Source: Minisyncoccota bacterium (GTDB lineage Bacteria > Patescibacteriota > Minisyncoccia > Phycocordibacterales > UBA2100). From it: a stretch of DNA of 15,474 bases. Positions 7,004 to 13,566 of this stretch are shown piece by piece. Positions within the stretch are counted from its first letter, which is position 1; each line of letters begins with the position of its first letter. Made by a program: the position numbers and the translations under genes. A model generated the notes under the pieces. It did no database searches and had not been told where the DNA came from. It saw only the letters and a list, made by a program, of their open reading frames with translations. The stretch covers positions 1 through 15,474 of the forward strand of contig JAGVDT010000066.1 in NCBI GenBank assembly GCA_020058565.1, read 5' to 3'.

Positions 7004-8119
7004 TTAGAAAGTCGGTGTTGCAACGTATGTGAGGACGTTTGTGTAATCACCTGCAGGAAGGAGTGTGGTCGTCTGGATGGCATAGGCTACTTTGGCGAGG
7101 CCGGCGTTCTGAGTAGTACCGTCGGACGGGCCGTTATGGGTGAATATAACGCGAGGCGTAATGATATTGCCGACGAACGGTGTAGTCGATGTCGCCACGA
7201 ATTCGCCGCTTCCCGTGTCCGCGTCATCGCTCGTAATGCCGAAATGCGCATACGTTTGATAGCTGTCCAGTATGCCCTGCGGAGCGGTCCACTCAATAGG
7301 TGACGTGGTGGTCGCCCCATCCTTGAAGAGATAGATAAGCGCGCCAGAACCTGATGTCGGTGGCTGATTTTCCTGGACCGTGACTGAAAATCCGTTGGTG
7401 GCGTTCGTGGTCACGTTAAGCTGCTGGCCTATGATGGCCGGAACGCCTGGCGAAAGGGTACCAAAAGGCAAGGTCGTGGCGGTAGACGTGATTGTCGTCG
7501 TGGTGCTGTTTACCGATGTGCCGCTGTTTACGCCGGTCACCGTAAAGGTGAAGGTCGAGTTGACCGAGGCCGTCAGAGTAACGTGCGGGAGTATTGCCAC
7601 GCGCGTTTCACCGGAGCTCGTCTGCGTACCACCAATCGTGATGCGGTATGAGTTGGTGCTGGCAGGATTTTGCCATAGAAGGGTACCCGCTGCGCCGACC
7701 GTAACGGTAATGGCGCCCGCTGCGATCGTATCGTTGGCGCATACAGTAAACGTGAGGTTTTCATCGGAGCCGTTGTTATACGTCGAGGTGGCGTACGCCT
7801 CGCTCGCGGCGCCTGTGCATCCTCCCTCGGCAACATGCGTAAAACCTGTTACGGTGATATCGGTGGTGGTAGCGCTTGAATAGAACTGATCAAACGCGTG
7901 CGTCGTGGGGTCAAGTTGAATTTTGATGGTCTCGCCTGCGGTTGTCGAGGTCGCATTGGTAAACGAAATGACGTGTCTCGAGACACTGCCGTTGTTAGAG
8001 TCGGAGAGCGTATCGCTAATCTCGCTCATATACGCCGCGTTTGCTTTGGAAACGAATGTCGGCACTCCCAGCGCCCAAAAAAGCACAGAAACAACGAGTA
8101 GAACTGCGATCTGAGACAT
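7004..8119 (-). CDS. Secreted WxL-like surface protein (short form)
   Basis: A 371-residue exported beta-rich protein with many Thr, Ser and Asn. The signal peptide is about 1-28 ('FVSKANA' before the cleavage site). The first module (from about 30, 'MSEISDTLSDSNNG', then 'RHVISFTNAT') resembles the first module of the dockerin protein. The C-terminal module (about 219-371) starts 'FGTLSPGVPAIIGQQLNVTT', continues 'NATNGFSVTV' and ends 'AGDYTNVLTYVATPTF'. The same elements occur in the same order in the protein at 11382. They resemble the first 'GWxL' and final 'YxxxLxWxL' strands of WxL wall-binding domains, with aromatic or aliphatic replacements for the tryptophans. I chose the ATG at 8119 because an excellent ribosome-binding site (GAGAGGAG) lies four bases upstream; a longer frame from 8164 has none. 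It sits between two DUF916-like anchor genes. Its binding target is unknown. Confidence 0.7.
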   Translation of the reverse strand: MSQIAVLLVVSVLFWALGVPTFVSKANAAYMSEISDTLSDSNNGSVSRHVISFTNATSTTAGETIKIQLDPTTHAFDQFYSSATTTDITVTGFTHVAEGGCTGAASEAYATSTYNNGSDENLTFTVCANDTIAAGAITVTVGAAGTLLWQNPASTNSYRITIGGTQTSSGETRVAILPHVTLTASVNSTFTFTVTGVNSGTSVNSTTTTITSTATTLPFGTLSPGVPAIIGQQLNVTTNATNGFSVTVQENQPPTSGSGALIYLFKDGATTTSPIEWTAPQGILDSYQTYAHFGITSDDADTGSGEFVATSTTPFVGNIITPRVIFTHNGPSDGTTQNAGLAKVAYAIQTTTLLPAGDYTNVLTYVATPTF

Positions 8120-8164
8120 AAAACTCCTCTCAAATCGCTGACCCCACGCTTCTTCAATTTTCAT

Positions 8165-8417
8165 ATTTTAGCGAGCGCAAATTAGAATAAAAATAATGAA
8201 CCATCTTCCCATGAAAGAGAGCACGACGTACATGATTATAGCCGTTTCAGTAATGTATTACGCCACAAAATGCCCTTTTGTGTGGATAACTGGACTTTAG
8301 CTGTATTTCGGAGCGAACCGGCTTTGCTCGCCGACACAGGCCTAGAGCGCAACCGAGCGAGTCACCCAGGAGACGGAAAGAATAGCTTCTGGGAGAGATT
8401 TCCGTACTATTTCCAGC
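8165..8417. other. Intergenic region with a DnaA-box-like 9-mer and a short hairpin
   Basis: No gene is supported here. It holds TGTGGATAA at 8281-8289, identical to a DnaA-box consensus on the complementary strand but single. It also holds a hairpin at 8311-8329 (GAGC..AA / TT..GCTC, seven pairs with one G-T) lying about 90 bases after the stop of the gene ending at 8418; no T-run follows. The 50 bases before the downstream start are AT-rich and could contain a minus-strand promoter (for example TATTCT near 8185), but I see no convincing -35 element. A 62-codon plus-strand frame at 8270-8458 has no ribosome-binding site and overlaps the neighbouring gene. Confidence 0.35.
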
Positions 8418-9788
8418 TTATGGGGTTAGAGTTTCTTCCTGAGAATCAAGGGCCTTAATATTGAAATCCCGTTCGCTGACGAGAACCTTCGCGAAATAAA
8501 ACCACCCACCCGCTATAACCAGGCAGATTACGAACATAAACGCGAAAAACAACCTGTATTTCCTGAAAAACTCACTCTTGGTTAGGCTGGGACTATCAAT
8601 CGCCGGAACGCCCGGACTGGCTGCGGCGGGCACGGTCGCGCGCATTTTACGAAGATCGACCACGCTTTCCCGTATCGGCTCCATCATGGTTTCCAGTATC
8701 GGAGCGTGCGACACATGTTCCTGTGCCGGAATGATTGCGCCGTATCGTTCCCTTTCAAGAGCAAGCGCACTTCGGATGTATCGGCGAATAAACCAGGCCA
8801 AGAGGAGAAGGAGGAGCGCTATAGTGCCGAAAGTCGCAGCCACCGGCACGATCGGCACAACCCAAAAATACGTTGTGGCGGTAACATTCTTCTTCCCCTC
8901 ATCGCCGTACGCGAGCGTAACCACGGCGCTGTATCGGCCAATGTCAAAGACATCGGACTCGCCTTCCCACGAAAACTCGAACCGGCGGATCGTCTTAGGA
9001 AGCGCGTTGCCGAAGTTTGCTTCCTGGTTTATCAGTACCTTTCCGCGCTCCTTGCCCCACATGTTATAGATGGTCACGTCGCCCTCCGGCTTCAGGTGCG
9101 TGTTGCCCGTATTTTCAAATCGCAGCACGAAATCAGCTTTGGGCGTCTGATACAAGTCTTTGTCGGAGGTGAATTCCCGTATGCGTCCGCTCTCTATGAC
9201 GTCTCCCTTGACGCGCACAAACATCAGGGATGATACGTAGCTCGAAATCTTCATTTGCGAGCCCGAAGCCGACGTCGCGAGCGGTTCGGTTCCGACCAAT
9301 ATGGCCGCATAGTGGCCTCCCGGCTCAGCATGAATGGGAATGGATACGGTGAAATTCAGTGTTTCGCTCCTTCCGGCCTTGATTGTGATGGGCACCGCCT
9401 CGAGCGTCACCCAGCGCGCAAGCTGCGCGGATACAAGCGAGGGATCTTGCGGCCCAAGGACGGGTATGAATTTACTCTGGCCAGATTCTCCGCTAGCTTC
9501 CATGTCCACGACCTGCGCGTAGTAGGTGACGTCGTATGAATTGTTGTTGACGATTTTAAGGCCGCTGGCCCACGTCTCTCCAGGGCCGATAGTGAGCTGA
9601 AACAAGGGTGGCGTAAGCGTCACGGAAAGACCAGCTTGAGCGCTAGCAGTCATTGGCAAAAAAAGCGCAAATCCCAAGATACAAGAAACAAAAAACAAAC
9701 AATGCTCAAAATCCAAATTCAAAAAACCAAGCGCAAGCCGGCGTCGCATTGAATTTTGGATATTGGTGCTTGAGATTTGTTTGGTCAT
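8418..9788 (-). CDS. DUF916/WxLIP-like membrane-anchored surface protein, paralogue 2
   Basis: A 456-residue exported protein. The N-terminus 'MTKQISSTNIQ' and the first half of the signal-peptide core ('CLFFVSCILGFA') are encoded by the fold-back repeat at 9667-9813; cleavage is likely after 'LPMTASA'. The first domain ('VTLTPPLFQLTIGPGETW', 'IKAGRSETLNFTVSIP', 'AEPGGHYAAILVG') and the second ('FENTGNTHLKPEGDVTIYN', then 'TTYFWVVP') match the paralogues. Helix 1 is 'ATFGTIALLLLLLAWFI'. A roughly 100-residue loop follows, cytoplasmic by topology, containing 'ESVVDLRKMRA'. Then come helix 2 ('FFAFMFVICLVIAGGWFYF') and a short external tail. I chose ATG 9788 because the same MTKQIS start recurs in the next gene; an in-frame ATG at 9821 adds 11 residues. 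It follows the upstream gene by 56 bases. The anchor role is inferred. Confidence 0.7.
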   Translation of the reverse strand: MTKQISSTNIQNSMRRRLALGFLNLDFEHCLFFVSCILGFALFLPMTASAQAGLSVTLTPPLFQLTIGPGETWASGLKIVNNNSYDVTYYAQVVDMEASGESGQSKFIPVLGPQDPSLVSAQLARWVTLEAVPITIKAGRSETLNFTVSIPIHAEPGGHYAAILVGTEPLATSASGSQMKISSYVSSLMFVRVKGDVIESGRIREFTSDKDLYQTPKADFVLRFENTGNTHLKPEGDVTIYNMWGKERGKVLINQEANFGNALPKTIRRFEFSWEGESDVFDIGRYSAVVTLAYGDEGKKNVTATTYFWVVPIVPVAATFGTIALLLLLLAWFIRRYIRSALALERERYGAIIPAQEHVSHAPILETMMEPIRESVVDLRKMRATVPAAASPGVPAIDSPSLTKSEFFRKYRLFFAFMFVICLVIAGGWFYFAKVLVSERDFNIKALDSQEETLTP

Positions 9789-9813
9789 TGTTTCTTGTAT
9801 CTTGTTTCTTGTT
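9667..9813. repeat. Fold-back repeat, copy 1 (encodes start and signal peptide)
   Basis: An imperfect inverted repeat. The left arm is near 9676-9725 ('aagatacaagaaac...'), the right arm near 9740-9813 ('...gtttcttgtatcttgtttc'), and the centre is unique. On the minus strand the right arm supplies ATG ACC AAA CAA ATC TCA, and the left arm reads CLFFVSCILGF in the same frame. The sequence of both arms recurs at 11199 and 12756. Confidence 0.85.
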
Positions 9814-9844
9814 CTACGCATTTGTTTCGAGTTTTCATACTTAT

Positions 9845-11320
9845 TTACGTTCTTTTCTTCAAATTAACGGTATGTCCTTCATGTATCACCTCGGCATTAT
9901 TTTGCGGCCGAATCTTCTTTAAGTCGATAGAGTGGCCCGCATGATGCGCTGATGCTTGTTCCGTTTCAAGCTGCACAGACCGATCCGCCGAAAATTCTTG
10001 ACGATCTGAAATGCTCTGAATCGGTGTCGGCGCATGAACAGGCTCGGAAAGAGCCACTGCAGAATTGCTCGGCTGCGCCAATGCGCGTTCTTTTGCGATG
10101 TCGTGCGGCGTGAGCCTTCCTCGTTGCTTAAACGTCGCGAACAGTCTCGACGCGATCACGATATTTTCCGCAATGCGTAAAATTATGCGCTCTTTTGGCT
10201 CCGTTTTGGTTGTTATCGATGCCTTAGGCGCGACTTTTGCCGGATGGATAGCAGGCGTGGAGAAAGGCGGAATGTACATCGCTGCGGCTTGCGCAGGGTG
10301 CGTCTTCAAAAGGCCAGCCATCGCCAATTTTTGCAGATGCTGCTCTTCGAGCCACCGGTGGAAATAAAGCCCGAGTGCAGCCAAAGCAATCACGCTCCCG
10401 ACGACTATCCCGAGTATTTGTTTCCACGGCACGATCCAGAAAAATATTGTGTCCTGGACCGACGCGGTCTGTGCTTTCCCATAATTTACCGTAATGAGCG
10501 CCTTGAATTGCCCGAAGCCGCTTGCAGCGCTCCAGGCGCTTGCCAGCTGCGCTGTTTGCTCCGGGGTTATGATTTTGCCATCTCTATTTACGTCTATGGT
10601 GGCCACTTCTTGCCCTCTACGATCATAAATGCGGATATCACCGGTCGGATGGAGGTCTTGATTGCCGATATTTTGCAGCTGATAGTTGAACAGAACGTCG
10701 TCGCCGGAAAACGCCAGACGATCGGTTGCGAATTTCACAAGCTGCAGATCTTCTTTCGCATCGGACAAAACTTCCACGTTTACGGACGCGTAGCCGTCAG
10801 GATGCTTGTTCTCGGTATCGTCCCGCGTGCCGCCATTGGTAAAATTTATCTGTACATGGTACTCGCCCGGCACCGCGTTCATGTTCACTCGTATCACAAA
10901 AGGTACCGACTTCGACTCCCCCGGCTGGAGCTCGATGATGCCGCGCGAAAGCTCTATCCAGTTGGCAAGCGAATCCGAACGCGTATCAGCATTTCCCGCA
11001 TACGAAAAATTCAAGTCGCCATTTTCGGGATTTACGTCTTCAACTGATGGAAACAACCGCAGCGGCCGTGCGCCGGTATTCTGGAGCGTCAGGGTTTCTC
11101 GTATGATGTCCCGCTGTTTCGCTTTCAGGTCGATTACGCCAGGAGAAACCTGCAGGTAGCGAGGAGCTTCGGCATGCACAGTCAACGGCAAAAGTGATGC
11201 AAATCCCAAAACACAAGAAACAAGAAACAAACAAATACCAATATTCAAATTCCAATGTCCAAACCCAAACAGCCGTCTGTTTGGGTATTGAATATTGGTG
11301 GTTGAGATTTGTTTGGTCAT
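9845..11320 (-). CDS. DUF916/WxLIP-like membrane-anchored surface protein, paralogue 1, with a long cytoplasmic tail
   Basis: A 491-residue exported protein. It starts 'MTKQISTTNIQ' inside the fold-back repeat at 11199-11335, and the signal peptide ends 'LPLTVHAEA' (about 50). The first domain opens 'YLQVSPGVIDLKAKQRD' and contains 'SLANWIELSRGIIELQPGES' and 'AVPGEYHVQINFT', the DUF916-like layout. The second contains 'LQNIGNQDLHPTGDIRIYD' and ends 'TIFFWIVPWKQ'. One membrane helix ('ILGIVVGSVIALAALGLYF') is followed by a tail of about 165 residues, cytoplasmic by topology, ending in two related motifs, 'HAGHSIDLKK' and 'HEGHTVNLKKRT'. The long tail with a duplicated motif at the extreme C-terminus is unusual for a wall anchor and suggests binding to a cytosolic protein. 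No Shine-Dalgarno precedes the ATG; the leader is an A-rich repeat arm. The anchor role is inferred from similarity and context. Confidence 0.7.
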   Translation of the reverse strand: MTKQISTTNIQYPNRRLFGFGHWNLNIGICLFLVSCVLGFASLLPLTVHAEAPRYLQVSPGVIDLKAKQRDIIRETLTLQNTGARPLRLFPSVEDVNPENGDLNFSYAGNADTRSDSLANWIELSRGIIELQPGESKSVPFVIRVNMNAVPGEYHVQINFTNGGTRDDTENKHPDGYASVNVEVLSDAKEDLQLVKFATDRLAFSGDDVLFNYQLQNIGNQDLHPTGDIRIYDRRGQEVATIDVNRDGKIITPEQTAQLASAWSAASGFGQFKALITVNYGKAQTASVQDTIFFWIVPWKQILGIVVGSVIALAALGLYFHRWLEEQHLQKLAMAGLLKTHPAQAAAMYIPPFSTPAIHPAKVAPKASITTKTEPKERIILRIAENIVIASRLFATFKQRGRLTPHDIAKERALAQPSNSAVALSEPVHAPTPIQSISDRQEFSADRSVQLETEQASAHHAGHSIDLKKIRPQNNAEVIHEGHTVNLKKRT

Positions 11321-11335
11321 TGTTTCTTGTATCTT
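11199..11335. repeat. Fold-back repeat, copy 2 (encodes start and signal peptide)
   Basis: Same architecture as copy 1: an 'aaacacaagaaacaag' left arm, a 'gtttggtcattgtttcttg' right arm and a variable centre. The minus strand reads MTKQISTTNIQ from the right arm and CLFLVSCVLGFA from the left arm, in frame with the 491-residue protein. Confidence 0.85.
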
Positions 11336-11350
11336 ATGCCGACCGCTTTA

Positions 11351-11376
11351 TTTCGAATTTCGCACTTCGGATTTTC
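11351..11376. repeat. Short repeat related to 12725-12745, opposite orientation
   Basis: The minus-strand reading here contains 'ccgaagtgcgaaatt', closely matching 'ctgaagcacgaaatt' on the plus strand at 12731-12745. Both copies sit close to a fold-back repeat. This may be a second small repeat family or an eroded outer part of the fold-back element. Confidence 0.45.
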
Positions 11377-11381
11377 ATTTT

Positions 11382-12710
11382 TCAAAATACCGGGACCACA
11401 ATGTAGGAAACCGTCGATGCATAGGTGTCCGCGTCCTGCAGTCCGTGCGCCTGGATCTTATAGACAATGTCGGTGGTTTTGTTGTTTGTCGGCACCGCAC
11501 TATACGCCACTTCATGCAAGGTTTGCGCGAATTGCGCATACGTATCGTCGGCCGCAAAACGCGTCGAGCCGCCGCCAAGCACTGCTTCGGTGGTATGATA
11601 GCCCCAACACCCGGAAGCAGATGAAACACACGCACTTGCCCAAGCATCAGGAGAGGCATTCGTGGCATTGATCGGCGTGATCGCGGTTCCCTGCTCTCCG
11701 AGAAACCCCTGCGGTTCGACCACAAAAACCTGGTAGCCGGTACTGGCATTCGTGGAAACGGTCAGCTGCTGCGCCGCAGTCAAGGGCGTGCCTACCGGCA
11801 ACGTGCCGAAGGCGATTTCGTTGGACGTTGAATCGATGCTTGTCGTCTCGCCGCCCACCAGTGTCGATGCCGGGTAGCCGGATACCGAAAACGTGAGCGT
11901 GCTGCCCCCGGTCACCAGTGACGGGTACGTCTCTCCAGTGTCTGCCGGGACCCCAACGTCGCCGCCAGGATCATAGAGCCGGAAAAAATATATCTGTGAC
12001 GGCGGTGAGCCGGAGCTTTGTAGGGTGAATTCATATTCCACGATCGCACTCGGTTGGTGAGTGAAAGGGTTGGTCCCGATGCCGCTTTCGTTGTGGGTGC
12101 CGCAGCCATTTCCGACACTACCAGTACATGCGTCCGTGTCGGTCAGCAGTCTTGTAGAGACGATGTCGCCATCCGTGTCGACACCGTTGGCATAACACCA
12201 GACCGAAAGAGCCGTGCAATCGCCTATCTCAACGACGTCGTGTATATCGGCCGAAAAGTCCGACACGGTAGAATACTGCAGCCTGAATTTTTTGTCAGTT
12301 ACGCCATGGCCAGCGGTTTCCGAAACTGCTATGCGCAGCTTGATCTCGTTTTCGTTTTCAATGTTGATGGGTGCGACATTTTCGTCTTCTAAGTCCGCAG
12401 TTGGCGTTTCGCTCGACTCGTCGTCGTACCAGCGCCAATTTTTGGTTTTGGGAGTAAAGGATTCCGAGTATTGAAACCCGGTATCGAGCATGAAATTCGT
12501 ACTTGTGGACTGGCCACCCGCCGTCTGTCCGCCGGTCGATACGGATTGAAATGACGAAGAGGTGGCTCCGGCGCCAAAGTCATTGATGGATTGGCCGACA
12601 TGAAAACTGGTGCTGGTGCCGGTGTCGGCGAAAACGAAACGAACCAGTACTGCAAATAGCATGACCGCTATGATGATCGCTGATGCTGGAGAAGCGGTCG
12701 AGACATTCAT
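11382..12710 (-). CDS. Secreted WxL-like surface protein (long form)
   Basis: A 442-residue exported protein. Its signal peptide (about 1-29) has the core 'AIIIAVMLFAVLVRFVFA'. A Gly/Ser/Thr-rich segment follows ('SSSFQSVSTGGQTAGGQSTS'), then a module with 'NWRWYDDESSETPT' and 'KLRIAVSETAG', and then a cysteine-containing beta region. The last module (about 301-442) opens 'FGTLPVGTPLTAAQQLTVST', continues 'NASTGYQVFVVEP' and ends 'ADTYASTVSYIVVPVF', parallel to the module ending the 371-residue protein. This resembles a WxL-type wall-binding domain with the motif tryptophans replaced. I chose the ATG at 12710; a TTG at 12716 is in frame. Neither has a ribosome-binding site, but the 50-codon leader upstream ends two bases before the ATG, so re-initiation is plausible. 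It lies directly upstream of the DUF916-like anchor gene. Confidence 0.7.
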   Translation of the reverse strand: MNVSTASPASAIIIAVMLFAVLVRFVFADTGTSTSFHVGQSINDFGAGATSSSFQSVSTGGQTAGGQSTSTNFMLDTGFQYSESFTPKTKNWRWYDDESSETPTADLEDENVAPINIENENEIKLRIAVSETAGHGVTDKKFRLQYSTVSDFSADIHDVVEIGDCTALSVWCYANGVDTDGDIVSTRLLTDTDACTGSVGNGCGTHNESGIGTNPFTHQPSAIVEYEFTLQSSGSPPSQIYFFRLYDPGGDVGVPADTGETYPSLVTGGSTLTFSVSGYPASTLVGGETTSIDSTSNEIAFGTLPVGTPLTAAQQLTVSTNASTGYQVFVVEPQGFLGEQGTAITPINATNASPDAWASACVSSASGCWGYHTTEAVLGGGSTRFAADDTYAQFAQTLHEVAYSAVPTNNKTTDIVYKIQAHGLQDADTYASTVSYIVVPVF

Positions 12711-12712
12711 AG

Positions 12713-12865
12713 TCAATGTAAATACGAAATCTGAAGCACGAAATTAGTCGGAATGACCAAGATACAAGAAACAAGAAACAAACAGTATTCAAGGTCCAAA
12801 TTCAAATATCCAAACAAACACTGGTTTGAGTATTGAGTATTAGTACTTGAGATTTGTTTGGTCAT
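12713..12865 (-). CDS. Repeat-encoded 50-codon leader ORF
   Basis: A short frame starting at the same ATG of the fold-back repeat used by the two downstream anchor genes. It reads 'MTKQISSTNTQYSNQ', then 'CLFLVSCIL', and stops at TGA 12715-12713, two bases before the ATG of the long WxL-like protein. It looks like a signal-peptide start that is not fused to a mature protein. It has no Shine-Dalgarno of its own. It may be a translated leader that couples translation of the next gene, or just a consequence of the repeat. Whether it is expressed cannot be decided from sequence. Confidence 0.4.
   Translation of the reverse strand: MTKQISSTNTQYSNQCLFGYLNLDLEYCLFLVSCILVIPTNFVLQISYLH
12725..12745. 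repeat. Short repeat related to 11351-11376
   Basis: The plus strand reads 'ctgaagcacgaaatt' at its right side, the near-complement of the sequence at 11351-11376. It lies between the left arm of fold-back copy 3 and the start of the long WxL-like gene, and codes for the last residues of the leader ORF. Confidence 0.45.
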
Positions 12866-12894
12866 TGTTTTTTGTATCTTGTATCTTGTCTCTT
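12756..12894. repeat. Fold-back repeat, copy 3 (upstream of the long WxL-like gene)
   Basis: Left arm 'aagatacaagaaacaagaaa' (12759-12778) and right arm through 'ttttttgtatcttgtatc' (about 12867-12885), with the same 'gatttgtttggtcattg' block seen in copies 1 and 2. It is the least eroded copy of the arms and fills most of the gap between the SVDLRK protein gene and the long WxL-like gene. Confidence 0.85.
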
Positions 12895-12906
12895 ATTCGA
12901 TATTTA

Positions 12907-13512
12907 CTATTGCCCCGTCGAGGTGGCATTCTGTATCGGACCTACTTCAACGACCTTGTTTGCCGCCGGATCATACAGAATCGCGCGCGCCGCTTTTTGG
13001 TACATCAGCACGATGTCGCCCACCTTTGCTCGGTCAAAAAACGCCTGGCCTTTGAGAGCGCTAAGGTCGCTTACTTTGGCGAGTGCCGGAGATTCGCCGT
13101 CGGGCAAGACTATTAAGGATGCGACCTTGGCGATGATTTCGGATTCGGACAATTCTTCAGGCGCTACAGCGGCAGCCGCCGACTGCGCCGGCACGCTTTC
13201 AGGAGTCTTCCCGAACGGCGAACGGGTCCAGAACATACTATATATATAGTATGCGCCTCCCAAGAGTATCAGTGCCCCTACCCCCGCTACGGCGTACATT
13301 TTCCATGAAAAGCCTTTTTTTTCAGGCAGTTTGAAAGCGATTTTCGGAGATACGGCCGAAGGAGCGGTCGGAACTGCGGACGGCCTGAAGGCGGAGACTG
13401 GCTGTTGTGGCGCGATAATTGGCGCAGAAGGCGCAGGGTTTGGCGCGTGCACTACCGGCGGTGGTGGCGCTTTTTTCAGCTTCCTAAGATCAACACTCAT
13501 CGAATCGTCCAT
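12907..13512 (-). CDS. Single-pass membrane protein with N-terminal SVDLRK motif
   Basis: A 201-residue protein, not recognised by function; I believe its external domain recurs in Parcubacteria-type genomes. It begins 'MDDSMSVDLRKLKKAPPPPV', continues through a Pro/Ala-rich stretch to about residue 68, and has one membrane helix (about 74-93, 'AVAGVGALILLGGAYYIY'). An Ala-rich linker leads to an external domain (about 120-195) containing 'LIVLPDGESPALAKVSD', 'VGDIVLMY' and 'ARAILYDPAANKVVEVGPI'. There is no signal peptide; the N-terminus should be cytoplasmic. The SVDLRK motif at the very start matches motifs in the cytoplasmic parts of three neighbours. The start is the ATG at 13512; another ATG four codons in (13500) is possible, and an ATG at 13560 would add 16 unsupported residues. 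Two hairpins separate it from the upstream gene. Confidence 0.75.
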   Translation of the reverse strand: MDDSMSVDLRKLKKAPPPPVVHAPNPAPSAPIIAPQQPVSAFRPSAVPTAPSAVSPKIAFKLPEKKGFSWKMYAVAGVGALILLGGAYYIYSMFWTRSPFGKTPESVPAQSAAAAVAPEELSESEIIAKVASLIVLPDGESPALAKVSDLSALKGQAFFDRAKVGDIVLMYQKAARAILYDPAANKVVEVGPIQNATSTGQ

Positions 13513-13566
13513 ATGAATAAATTTATCTGGCGCTGAGCCAGTAGTTAGTAATGCACGCACAACCTA

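Noticed and set aside
8281..8289. TGTGGATAA as a replication-origin DnaA box
   Set aside because: It is a single 9-mer with no cluster of further boxes, no AT-rich unwinding region next to it and no dnaA or dnaN gene nearby. One chance match is not evidence of an origin.
8270..8458. 62-codon plus-strand frame in the intergenic gap
   Set aside because: It has no ribosome-binding site, no recognisable domain, and its end is antisense to the 3' end of a well-supported gene.
9653..9922. Plus-strand frames reading 'FVWSLFLVSC' across the fold-back repeats (also at 11194-11406 and 12847-13116)
   Set aside because: They arise because the repeat is palindromic, so the opposite strand encodes a similar hydrophobic peptide. 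They have no ribosome-binding site and run antisense into real genes.
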